64,000 nucleotides of DNA, taken from Sporosarcina trichiuri. GTDB lineage: Bacteria; Bacillota; Bacilli; Bacillales_A; Planococcaceae. Location: positions 151,001 to 215,000 of the forward strand of contig NZ_CP129119.1 in assembly GCF_030406775.1 (NCBI RefSeq). The letters are read 5' to 3'. Under the pieces are notes generated by a model that ran no database searches, was not told where the DNA came from, and was given only the letters and a program-made list of their open reading frames with translations. The position numbers were made by a program, and so were the translations under genes. The stretch's first letter is position 1. Each line of letters starts with the position of its first letter. Positions 33,404 through 40,782 of this stretch are shown one piece after another.

Positions 33404-33430
33404 TCTATTTCCCGGGAAATAAGGCGGATT

Positions 33431-34012
33431 TCAGTTTCCCGATCCGGACACTTTCTCATAGCCGTCTTCTATGACATCGAGACGTCCTGTCTCGGGGTCG
33501 ATGACGAGCCCGTGCACAGGGACAGTCTTGTCCATAAGTGGGTGGTTGCGTACAGCGTCAGCGCTCTGCTTCACACTCTCTTTGACGTCTTTGAAACCGT
33601 GCAGCCAGCCTTCCAGGTCGACACCGGCATGAGTCAGCGTACTGAACAAATCCCTGTCGATTCCCCGGTCCACCATTTTGTCGATAATTGCATCCGTATT
33701 GATGGAACTCATACCGCAATCGTAATGTCCGACTATGTAGACTTCGTCGGCCTGCAGTTCATAGACGGCAATCAGCAGGCTCCGCATGATACTGCCGAAC
33801 GGGTGTGCAACAAGGGCGCCCGCACTCTTGACAATTTTGGCATCTCCATTCTTGAGGTTCATCGCTTTCGGCAGGAGTTCGATCAGCCGTGTGTCCATAC
33901 AAGTCAGGATGACGATCCGTTTGTTCGGGAACTTGGTTGTTACATACTTCTCATATTCGTGTTCATCCACAAATTTCGCATTATGGTCCAGGATGGCTGA
34001 AAGGTTTGTCAT
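33431..34012 (-). CDS. ytiB: Beta-class carbonic anhydrase, YtiB-like
   Basis: The 193-residue enzyme interconverts CO2 and bicarbonate. The zinc ligands are in CMDTR (Cys, with the Asp-Arg dyad) and HYDC (His, Cys). The surrounding sequence (AMNLKNGDAKIVKSAGALVAHPFGSIMRSLLIAVYEL) matches the short Bacillus YtiB branch of beta carbonic anhydrases. The ATG at 34012 follows cggaggtac; the longer frame would cross the terminator at 34046. It is cytoplasmic, a single-gene unit. Confidence 0.92.
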   Translation of the reverse strand: MTNLSAILDHNAKFVDEHEYEKYVTTKFPNKRIVILTCMDTRLIELLPKAMNLKNGDAKIVKSAGALVAHPFGSIMRSLLIAVYELQADEVYIVGHYDCGMSSINTDAIIDKMVDRGIDRDLFSTLTHAGVDLEGWLHGFKDVKESVKQSADAVRNHPLMDKTVPVHGLVIDPETGRLDVIEDGYEKVSGSGN

Positions 34013-34045
34013 GGTCAGTACCTCCGTAATTAGGATATCAGAAAC

Positions 34046-34077
34046 AAAAAGGGCGCCAAGCGGCCGCCCTTTTTTTC
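34046..34077 (-). terminator. Terminator after the 46-residue membrane protein gene
   Basis: aaaaagggcg / cgcccttttt (one extra T) form a 10-bp stem between the small gene at 34109 and ytiB. Confidence 0.85.
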
Positions 34078-34108
34078 TGTATGTGTTCGATGACAAGAGG
34101 ATAGTGCG

Positions 34109-34249
34109 TTAATAACGGACATCCGGTTTAGGATCGATTGTTTCCGAATCGTGCGAAACCAGAGAATCGTTCATATAATGGATAATGAACATCGCAGCAA
34201 TGCTGAAGACAACCATGAACCCAAGAACTGTAACGATAAGCAAGGCCAT
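34109..34249 (-). CDS. 46-residue single-TM small protein (YtzI-like)
   Basis: The product reads MALLIVTVLGFMVVFSIAAM, then FIIHYMND and a short hydrophilic tail ending DPKPDVRY. One N-terminal membrane helix (residues 2-24) is followed by a short acidic tail with a DP-K/P element. Its size, single helix and tail recall YtzI-type small proteins, and its position beside a YtiB-like gene fits, though this is from memory of the family. A gagaggag ribosome site precedes the ATG, and a strong terminator follows. It is too short for ordinary gene finders. Confidence 0.75.
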   Translation of the reverse strand: MALLIVTVLGFMVVFSIAAMFIIHYMNDSLVSHDSETIDPKPDVRY

Positions 34250-34348
34250 AATAAGTCTCCTCTCTTTTAATAATCAGTATCTCTTACCAGTATACCTTAT
34301 TTCGAGAAGGATTTTAAGCGAATTTGGCCAGTTGGTGTGAAATCTTGT

Positions 34349-35581
34349 TTAAAAAGCCCAAGTTCCGCTGCGGAAGACCGGTTCGGTTGTGCCGTCTTCC
34401 AAGATGCCGTCGATGTCCATATCACCGGAACCGACCATGAAGTCGACGTGCGTGATGCTCTGATTCAGCCCATTCTCCTCTAGCTGTTTGCGGTCCATCT
34501 CTTTGCCGCCGACAAGGTTGAATGCATAAGCACTGCCGATCGCCAAGTGGTTGGATGCGTTCTCATCGAACAGCGTATTGTAAAATAACAGGCCGGATGC
34601 GGAAATCGGTGATTCGTGGGGAACGAGCGCAACCTCACCCAAATACTTTGCGCCTTCATCCGCCTCAATCAGGTTCTCCAGGACATCCTGCCCTTTGCCG
34701 GCTGTCACGCCAACGATTTTACCGTCTTTGAATGTGATTTTGAAATCATCGATGATCGTTCCGCCGTAGCTGAGCGGTTTTGTACTGGATACATATCCAT
34801 TGACACCCGTTTTCAGAGGGGCTGTGAACACTTCCTCTGTCGGCATGTTAGCCATGAATTCCGTTTTGTCGGCATTCACACTGCCGGCACCGCACCATGT
34901 GTGCTTCTCGGGAAGCTCAATGGTCAGGTCGGTCCCCGGGGCGGTGTAATGCAGTTTCTTATAATGTTTCCCGTTCAGATAATCGACTTTTTCATGCAGC
35001 GTGCTGTCGTGCTGCTTCCATTCTTCAACCGGGTTCTCTTTGTCCGCCCGGACGGCTTTAAAGATCGCTTCCCACAATGCGGGGACCTGCTCGGCTTCCG
35101 GAAGGTCGGGGAAGACGAGGGCTGCCCAGTCCCTCGAAGGTGCTGCGACGACAGTCCAGCTCACTTTGTCTGCCTGCATCATCTGGCGGAACTCATCGAG
35201 CGCCTGCCCGCTTGCCTTCTGAGCGTCACGGATACGGGAAGGATCTACGTTTTTGAAGAGATCCGGGCTTTGCGAGACGATGCTCATGAATGCGGCACCC
35301 TGTTTCGCGAGCTCAACTCGCTCGTCCGCTTTCCAAGAAGGGAATTCGGCGAACGAATCGGCTGGTGCCTGCTCGTAGCGGATTCGTGATACGACATCAT
35401 CGCTCCAATCCACGAATACTTGCCGGGCACCTGCTGCATAAGCTTTTTCGACAATGATACGGACGAATTCCACCGTATCGATCGACGCACTGATGAATAA
35501 TTTCTGATCCGGCTGGATATTGACACCGACCTTCACGGCCAGTTCTGCGTAATTCTGCAATTGCTGTTCAAATGTTTTCAA
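34349..35581 (-). CDS. ampS: M29-family metallo-aminopeptidase (AmpS-like)
   Basis: The 410-residue protein matches thermophilic aminopeptidase/AmpS of family M29: the N-terminal fold with FISASIDTVEFVRIIVEKAY, and the metal-ligand motifs NMPTEEVF (Glu), YLGEVALVP (Glu), DENASNHLAIGSAY (His) and the C-terminal HVDFMVGS (His, Asp). It removes N-terminal residues from peptides in the cytoplasm and needs two divalent metals. The TTG at 35581 follows aaagggg. It is not in an operon; the promoter region of motP lies just to its right on the other strand. Confidence 0.93.
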   Translation of the reverse strand: MKTFEQQLQNYAELAVKVGVNIQPDQKLFISASIDTVEFVRIIVEKAYAAGARQVFVDWSDDVVSRIRYEQAPADSFAEFPSWKADERVELAKQGAAFMSIVSQSPDLFKNVDPSRIRDAQKASGQALDEFRQMMQADKVSWTVVAAPSRDWAALVFPDLPEAEQVPALWEAIFKAVRADKENPVEEWKQHDSTLHEKVDYLNGKHYKKLHYTAPGTDLTIELPEKHTWCGAGSVNADKTEFMANMPTEEVFTAPLKTGVNGYVSSTKPLSYGGTIIDDFKITFKDGKIVGVTAGKGQDVLENLIEADEGAKYLGEVALVPHESPISASGLLFYNTLFDENASNHLAIGSAYAFNLVGGKEMDRKQLEENGLNQSITHVDFMVGSGDMDIDGILEDGTTEPVFRSGTWAF

Positions 35582-35710
35582 ACTTGTCTAACCCCTTTCC
35601 CTGTCTGTCCTTATAGTACCAAGAAGGATTCGAAAAGTGCAAAAAGAAAGTATTGGCAGCGCTTTCAGCAGACACAGGGCAAACTTGTCGAGATTTCTCT
35701 GCAGATCCTC

Positions 35711-35737
35711 TAAAGAACTAGCAGATTTTGACGAAAT
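35711..35737 (+). promoter_or_regulatory. Sigma-D-type motility promoter
   Basis: TAAA (35711-35714), exactly 15 bp, then GACGAAAT (35730-35737), matching the sigma-D consensus TAAA-N15-GCCGATAT at all four -35 bases and six of eight -10 bases. It lies 33 bp before the motP start codon, as expected for a flagellar stator operon. Confidence 0.7.
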
Positions 35738-35770
35738 AATAAGCAGAATGAAAGACATGGAGGTCTTTGC

Positions 35771-36586
35771 ATGGATTTATCAACAGTATTTGGTCTGATC
35801 ATCGGGGTCGTGGCGCTTGGAGTCGGGATGTTCCTCAAAGGTGCTGCCCTGTCCAGTCTGATCAACCCTGCAGCTATCCTGATCATCATCTTCGGAACGA
35901 TCGCTTCTGTCGTGATCGCGTTCCCTATGAATGAAATCAAACGGGTGCCGAAATTATTCGGTATACTTTTCAAGGAACAGAAACTGTCGTCCGACGCGGA
36001 TATCATAAGGATGTTCTCTTCCTGGGCTGATGTGGCAAGACGGGAAGGACTGCTGTCCCTGGAAGCGCAGACCGATTCCATAGAGGACCCATTCCTGAAA
36101 AACGGACTGGGGCTTGCCATCGACGGTCAGAATGCGGATTATATACGGGACGTGCTCAGCGAAGAGGTCGATGCCATGGCCGAACGCCACTCAGCCGGTT
36201 CACAGATTTTTTCCCAGGCGGGCACCTATGCGCCCACACTCGGAGTACTCGGGGCGGTCATCGGCCTGATTGCCGCTCTTGGTGATATGAATGATATCGA
36301 GAAGCTCGGACATGCAATTTCCGCAGCATTCATTGCGACACTTCTCGGGATTTTTACAGGGTATGTGCTGTGGCATCCATTTGCAAATAAGCTGAAAAGG
36401 AAGTCAGCTGAAGAAGTCCGGCAGAAAAACATGATGATCGAGGGGATCCTGTCCGTCCTGGAAGGAGAAGCGCCCCGGGTGATCGAACAGAAATTGTCTT
36501 CATATCTGTCTATGGAGGAACGCCGCAAATTAGCCAATGCAGATCCGAAAGGCAAGGAGGCGGGGGAAGTTGCCGAAGAAGCGTAA
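35771..36586 (+). CDS. motP: Flagellar stator protein MotP (MotA family)
   Basis: The 271-residue protein has four TM segments (about 4-22, 33-50, 150-170, 182-202) and a charged cytoplasmic loop (60-145) that contacts FliG. It matches MotA family sequence APTLGVLGAVIGLIAALGDM and ISAAFIATLLGIFTGYV. Being paired with a MotS-like partner and standing alone from cheA/flagellar clusters, it is the MotP (Na+-type) rather than MotA. A ggaggtc site precedes the ATG, and a sigma-D-type promoter lies 33 bp upstream. The coupling ion is inferred from family, not shown. Confidence 0.9.
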   Translation: MDLSTVFGLIIGVVALGVGMFLKGAALSSLINPAAILIIIFGTIASVVIAFPMNEIKRVPKLFGILFKEQKLSSDADIIRMFSSWADVARREGLLSLEAQTDSIEDPFLKNGLGLAIDGQNADYIRDVLSEEVDAMAERHSAGSQIFSQAGTYAPTLGVLGAVIGLIAALGDMNDIEKLGHAISAAFIATLLGIFTGYVLWHPFANKLKRKSAEEVRQKNMMIEGILSVLEGEAPRVIEQKLSSYLSMEERRKLANADPKGKEAGEVAEEA

Positions 36587-37340
36587 ACGTAAAAAAGAAG
36601 AGCACCACGTGGATGAGTCCTGGCTCCTCCCGTACTCTGATTTGCTGACGCTGCTGCTGGCGCTGTTCATCGTTCTCTTTGCATCAAGTTCCATTGATGA
36701 AGCGAAACTGAGCCAGCTGTCTTCCGTGTTCAGTGAAATCTTCGATGGCGGCAACGGTGTAATGGAAAGTTCCGCCCCTACGACCATGCCAGTGCCGCAA
36801 AATGGTGAAGACACCGAAAACGAAAACTCTTCTTATTTGGAAGACCAGCGCTCGCTCGGTGAAATACAGGAGAACCTGGAAGACTATATCGCGGATAATG
36901 AGCTGGAAGGCCAGTTCGATACGAAACTGACGGAAGAAGGTCTGCTCGTAACAATCCGGGACAGTGTACTGTTCGGACCGGGACGGGCGGAGATCGACAG
37001 CCAGTATAAGTCGATTGCGACCGATATCGCCAAGCTGCTTGTATTTGAAAAACCGAGACAGATCGTCATCACCGGACATACGGACAATGTGCCGATGCTG
37101 AGCGGAGCTTACAAATCGAACTGGGAGCTGAGCGTCATGCGCGCCGTCAACTTCCTGTCCATCATCGCTGAGAATGACAAGATCGACCCGATGGTGTTCA
37201 GTGCGAAAGGGTACGGGGAATTCCGCCCGATTGCAACCAATGACACAGAAGCGGGGCGGGCGAAGAACCGGCGTGTGGAAGTGCTGATCCAGCCGCTTGT
37301 CCTGAAAGACGGATCAGCTTATGAAGCCCCGTCCGAATAA
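36570..37340 (+). CDS. motS: Flagellar stator protein MotS (MotB family)
   Basis: The 256-residue protein has a basic start, one TM segment with the ion-carrying Asp24 in the motif PYSDLLTLLLALFIVLFA, a linker (55-105) and a C-terminal OmpA-like peptidoglycan-binding domain with TGHTDNVPM and AGRAKNRRVE. It anchors the stator to the cell wall. The TTG at 36570 follows ggaggcggggg and overlaps motP by 17 bases, so the pair is co-translated; an earlier in-frame ATG at 36537 is deeper inside motP and less likely. Confidence 0.92.
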   Translation: MPKKRKRKKEEHHVDESWLLPYSDLLTLLLALFIVLFASSSIDEAKLSQLSSVFSEIFDGGNGVMESSAPTTMPVPQNGEDTENENSSYLEDQRSLGEIQENLEDYIADNELEGQFDTKLTEEGLLVTIRDSVLFGPGRAEIDSQYKSIATDIAKLLVFEKPRQIVITGHTDNVPMLSGAYKSNWELSVMRAVNFLSIIAENDKIDPMVFSAKGYGEFRPIATNDTEAGRAKNRRVEVLIQPLVLKDGSAYEAPSE

Positions 37341-37349
37341 CACAAACAG

Positions 37350-37386
37350 AAAAGGACTGGCCCGGTAAACGGGACAGTCCTTTTAA
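37350..37386 (+). terminator. Terminator after motS
   Basis: aaaaggactg-gcccg pairs with cggga-cagtcctttt. Confidence 0.88.
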
Positions 37387-37410
37387 CGTGCATCCAGTGC
37401 CCATCAAATA

Positions 37411-37449
37411 GAAAAGGGATGGATCACCAATCGGGACCCATCCCTTATT
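37411..37449 (-). terminator. Terminator after the DUF1128 gene
   Basis: aagggatgg and ccatccctt, read leftward, are followed by ttttc. Confidence 0.8.
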
Positions 37450-37462
37450 TCATCAGATCGTA

Positions 37463-37684
37463 TCAGCTGCGGAGCGAGCCGAGTTCCGACACGATCGCCT
37501 GCATTTCATTCGGCGTGATGTTGTCACGCTTCATGACCATTTCATAGATATAGTGCAAGTCTTCGTATTGGGATGTGCTGAAGTTCTCAGCTTTCATGGC
37601 ATCGACATTCACCATCCGCAGCTTTTCTTTAATCTGATCGATCATATACGAGACATTTTCAGGAGTGGGCTGTGTAAGATCCAT
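37463..37684 (-). CDS. yfkK: DUF1128 protein YfkK
   Basis: The 73-residue helical protein matches DUF1128: IDQIKEKLRMVNVDAMKAENFSTSQYEDLHYIYEMVMKRDNITPNEMQAIVSELG. B. subtilis YfkK is of the same size. It is cytoplasmic, with no metal or catalytic motif and no known function. The ATG at 37684 follows aaggcggaaac. It lies close behind the AGCS symporter gene (41 bases), so they may be cotranscribed. Confidence 0.9.
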   Translation of the reverse strand: MDLTQPTPENVSYMIDQIKEKLRMVNVDAMKAENFSTSQYEDLHYIYEMVMKRDNITPNEMQAIVSELGSLRS

Positions 37685-37725
37685 AGAGTTTCCGCCTTTC
37701 GGTTTCTATGGAACCCATCATTCCA

Positions 37726-39102
37726 TTATTTCGCTTTGGTGTCAACCGGAACACCGGATTCCAATTGCTTTTCCTCTTTGATCTTTGCCTGGAATCGTTT
37801 CGTCTCATAGACGATCACTCCCGACAGACCAAGAAGTCCGATGAGGTTCGGAATCGCCATCAGGCCGTTCAGCACGTCAGCCAGAGACCAGACGACATCA
37901 AGCGTTGCGACAGCTCCGACGAAGATGAAAAGGACGAAGATAATGCGGTAGGCGAAGACCGCCTTCGGATTCGGGAACAAGTACTGGAAACATTTCTCTC
38001 CATAATAGCTCCATCCGAGAATGGTGGAAGTTGCAAAGAAAATAAGCCCGATCGTAACGATCATTGGTCCGGCGCTGCCGAGGAATGTGCCGAATGCTTC
38101 CCCTGTTAGTGCACCTTTGTCGATTCCTTTGTCCCACTGGCCGGACATGACGATTGTAACTCCAGTGATAGAACAGATGATGAGTGTGTCGAACAGCACT
38201 TGCGTCATGGAAATGAGTGCCTGGCGACCCGGCATATCCGTACGCGCTGCCGCGGCAGCGATCGGTGCGGAACCGAGGCCGGCTTCGTTCGAGAAGAGAC
38301 CGCGTGCAACGCCAAAACGGATGACCGTACCGATTGCACCTCCGGCAAGCGCCTGCCCGGAAAACGCGTCACTGAAAATCAGACCGAATGCAGCCGGAAC
38401 CAGATTGAAGTTGGTAATAAGGATGATTGCACCTGCAATGAAATAGAACAATGCCATGATTGGTACGAAGAAAGCGGTTACGCGCCCGATAGACTTGATG
38501 CCGCCCAGGATGACCAAGGCGCCGAAGATGACAAGCGCGATGCCTGTAATCCAGAACGGGACATTGAATGCGTTGTTCATGGCGTCAGCAACAGCTTTTG
38601 ACTGTGTCCCGTTACCGATGCCGAACGCAGCAAACGCGCCGAACACTGCAAATAGGACGCCGAGCCATTTCTGTTTCAGGCCGTGTTCCAAATAGTACAT
38701 CGGCCCGCCGGCCATCTGCCCGTTCGCATCCTTGACACGGTACTTGACGGCCAGGATTGCTTCACCGTATTTGGTCGCCATCCCGAATAACCCGGCCACC
38801 CACATCCAGAAGATCGCTCCCGGACCTCCGGTTGCCACGGCACTGGCGACACCGACGATGTTGCCGACCCCGACGGTCGCCGCCATGGCGGTCATGAGAG
38901 CCTGGAATTGACTGATATCGCCATCCGCTTTTTTGTCATGCTTTCTTGAAAACACCTGCTTCAGTGAATACGGCAGCATCCTGAACTGGATGAAGGTCAG
39001 CCGGAATGTAAGAAAAATACCGGTTCCCACAAGCAATACGAGCAGAGGCGGCCCCCAAACGATATCACTCATCTTCCCTAAAAAATTCTGTACCTGTTCC
39101 AT
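37726..39102 (-). CDS. yflA: Sodium/alanine (glycine) symporter, AGCS family
   Basis: The 458-residue protein has about 10-12 hydrophobic segments and the AGCS motifs GTGIFLTFRLTFIQFR, FQALMTAMAATVGVGNIVGVA and GGPGAIFWMWVAGLFGMATKYGE. The family imports alanine, glycine or glutamine with sodium. Its closest B. subtilis relatives are YflA and AlsT; the yfk/yfl gene order favours YflA. A ggggggat site precedes the ATG at 39102. I looked in the upstream 220 bp for a glycine riboswitch and saw none. Confidence 0.9.
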   Translation of the reverse strand: MEQVQNFLGKMSDIVWGPPLLVLLVGTGIFLTFRLTFIQFRMLPYSLKQVFSRKHDKKADGDISQFQALMTAMAATVGVGNIVGVASAVATGGPGAIFWMWVAGLFGMATKYGEAILAVKYRVKDANGQMAGGPMYYLEHGLKQKWLGVLFAVFGAFAAFGIGNGTQSKAVADAMNNAFNVPFWITGIALVIFGALVILGGIKSIGRVTAFFVPIMALFYFIAGAIILITNFNLVPAAFGLIFSDAFSGQALAGGAIGTVIRFGVARGLFSNEAGLGSAPIAAAAARTDMPGRQALISMTQVLFDTLIICSITGVTIVMSGQWDKGIDKGALTGEAFGTFLGSAGPMIVTIGLIFFATSTILGWSYYGEKCFQYLFPNPKAVFAYRIIFVLFIFVGAVATLDVVWSLADVLNGLMAIPNLIGLLGLSGVIVYETKRFQAKIKEEKQLESGVPVDTKAK

Positions 39103-39255
39103 CCCCGATCCCCCCTAATGTGTGGTCGTGTCCTGATCATGTTTTGAAAGAATTGAAGTGGATCCCCTCCCTAAAAATCATATACTTGATTATTATTAAT
39201 ATTGCGAAACTTATAGTCCTGCGTCAAGTACTTTTTTTCTTATGCGTATGTGTTT

Positions 39256-39280
39256 GTTTGTTTCTTACTGACCCGGGTAT
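39256..39280 (+). promoter_or_regulatory. Sigma-B-type general-stress promoter of ytxH
   Basis: GTTTGT (39256-39261), 13 bp, then GGGTAT (39275-39280), close to the sigma-B consensus GTTTAA-N12-14-GGGTAT. It also overlaps a TATAAT (39278-39283), so a sigma-A reading (TTGTTT-18-TATAAT) is possible in parallel. Confidence 0.6.
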
Positions 39281-39322
39281 AATACGGTAAGAAATTCAAT
39301 ACACATTTTGGAGGTCGTTGAA

Positions 39323-39700
39323 ATGGGAAACAGTAAACTCGGAAGATTTGTCCTGATTGGTGCATTACTCGGTGTAGCGGCTGCGATGATCGACCGCTCG
39401 ACCCGTACAACTGTCGTATCGACATCGAAAAAGACTGCAAATGAGCTCTCCTACTACGCGAAGAACCCGGATACGCTGAAACAGAAACTGATGGAGCAGA
39501 AAGACAAGTTCCAGGCGGCATACGATCAGCTCTCAGGAGACGTTTCCTACATCAAGGAACAAGTGGAAGAGCTCAAGTCCCTGACTCCGCAAGTGAAAGA
39601 ACTTGTGACGGATACGAAAGAGACATTCACCGATTCGAAGGAAGAATACGAAGAGATTCTGAAAGACCCTTCGAAATCCGCAGCAAAAGCGACTACCTGA
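39323..39700 (+). CDS. YtxH-domain general stress protein
   Basis: The 125-residue protein has an N-terminal YtxH helix (GRFVLIGALLGVAAAM, residues 7-22) that inserts in the membrane, then a long amphipathic coiled-coil region (30-110) ending in an Ala/Lys tail. YtxH proteins are general-stress proteins of sigma-B regulons, with unknown molecular role. The ATG at 39323 follows tggaggtc. A sigma-B-type promoter lies 36-67 bases upstream. The yihY-like gene follows after 29 bases in the same direction, as in other Bacillales. Confidence 0.85.
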   Translation: MGNSKLGRFVLIGALLGVAAAMIDRSTRTTVVSTSKKTANELSYYAKNPDTLKQKLMEQKDKFQAAYDQLSGDVSYIKEQVEELKSLTPQVKELVTDTKETFTDSKEEYEEILKDPSKSAAKATT

Positions 39701-39729
39701 CGAAGCAGCACCCGAAGGAGTGAAGCGCA

Positions 39730-40761
39730 TTGAATAAACAAGACGAAAAGAATAAGTCCGATGGGTCGCCTTCTCTCGAGAAGGCCCATCAGGACAAGCA
39801 GTACATAAACCAAGTATCCCATCGGTCCAATAATCAGTCGAGTGGCTTTTCAGATACAAAAGTCGGAGGATTCGTGGCTGATGTGAAGGAAGGGGATATC
39901 CATTCATTCGACGTAACAACGAAAGACGGATTCATGAAAGAGCTTATTCTGCGGGTAAAAACGGTGGACGTATCGGGACTCGGTGCTGAACTCTCGTATT
40001 TCTTCCTGCTTTCCATGTTCCCTCTGCTGATCTTCATGTTCACCCTGCTGCCGTATCTGAACCTGGATCAGGCGGAGATCATGATGTTCATCCGTGATTA
40101 TGCGCCTGCCGAAGTTGCGAAACTGATCGATGACAACTTGTCGCAAGTGTTGTCGAACCGCCACGGCGGTCTGCTCTCGGTCGGGATCCTGGCGACGATC
40201 TGGTCAGCCTCCAAAGGGATGAATGCCGTTACGAAAGCGCTGAACCGCTCGTTCTTCAAGGAAGACTCACGCTCCTTCATCATTCAGCGGGGGATGTCCA
40301 TTGTATTCACGCTCATGCTCGTCCTTGTTGTCGTAGTGGCACTGGTTCTGCCGGTGTTCGGGCAGCAGATCGGGTCGGTCATCTTCTCGTATTTCGGCTT
40401 GGAAGAAGGGTTCGCGACCATCTGGAACTCGCTGCGGTTCATACTGCCGCCTGTGCTGATCGCCGTCGTGTTCACACTCATCTATTGGCTCGTGCCGGAC
40501 GTCAAGATACCGTTCAAGGCTGCTCTGCCGGGAGCGCTGTTTGCGACGATCGGCTGGATCATCACAACACTTGCATTTTCGTTCTATGTTTCGAATTTCG
40601 GAAGTTATGCCAACACGTACGGAAGTATCGGAACGATCATCATCCTGATGCTGTGGCTCTATTTCTCTTCGATCATCCTGATGATCGGCGGGCAGATCAA
40701 TGCCGTTGCCAAAGAGCGCGTGGAAAAAATCAGACAGCAAAAAAACAATGCTCCGGCCTAA
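39730..40761 (+). CDS. yfkH: YihY/UPF0761 family membrane protein YfkH
   Basis: The 343-residue protein has a hydrophilic, Asp/Ser/Gln-rich N-terminal extension of about 80 residues, then about six TM segments with YihY family motifs (ELSYFFLLSMFPLLIF, RGMSIVFTLMLVL and the C-terminal YGSIGTIIILMLWLYFSSIILMIGGQINA). Proteins once called RNase BN belong here but are membrane proteins without nuclease evidence. B. subtilis YfkH lacks most of the N-terminal extension. The TTG at 39730 follows aaggagtg. It is probably cotranscribed with ytxH. Its end overlaps a terminator. Confidence 0.85.
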   Translation: MNKQDEKNKSDGSPSLEKAHQDKQYINQVSHRSNNQSSGFSDTKVGGFVADVKEGDIHSFDVTTKDGFMKELILRVKTVDVSGLGAELSYFFLLSMFPLLIFMFTLLPYLNLDQAEIMMFIRDYAPAEVAKLIDDNLSQVLSNRHGGLLSVGILATIWSASKGMNAVTKALNRSFFKEDSRSFIIQRGMSIVFTLMLVLVVVVALVLPVFGQQIGSVIFSYFGLEEGFATIWNSLRFILPPVLIAVVFTLIYWLVPDVKIPFKAALPGALFATIGWIITTLAFSFYVSNFGSYANTYGSIGTIIILMLWLYFSSIILMIGGQINAVAKERVEKIRQQKNNAPA

Positions 40762-40782
40762 GCGGCTGGAGCATTGTTTTTA
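40741..40782. terminator. Bidirectional terminator between yfkH and pfeT
   Basis: aacaatgctccggcc and ggctggagcattgtt form a 15-bp stem (one mismatch) with a five-base loop. Confidence 0.9.

Noticed and set aside
39103..39322. Glycine riboswitch before the AGCS symporter gene
   Set aside because: No tandem aptamer-like conserved blocks are visible in the upstream sequence.
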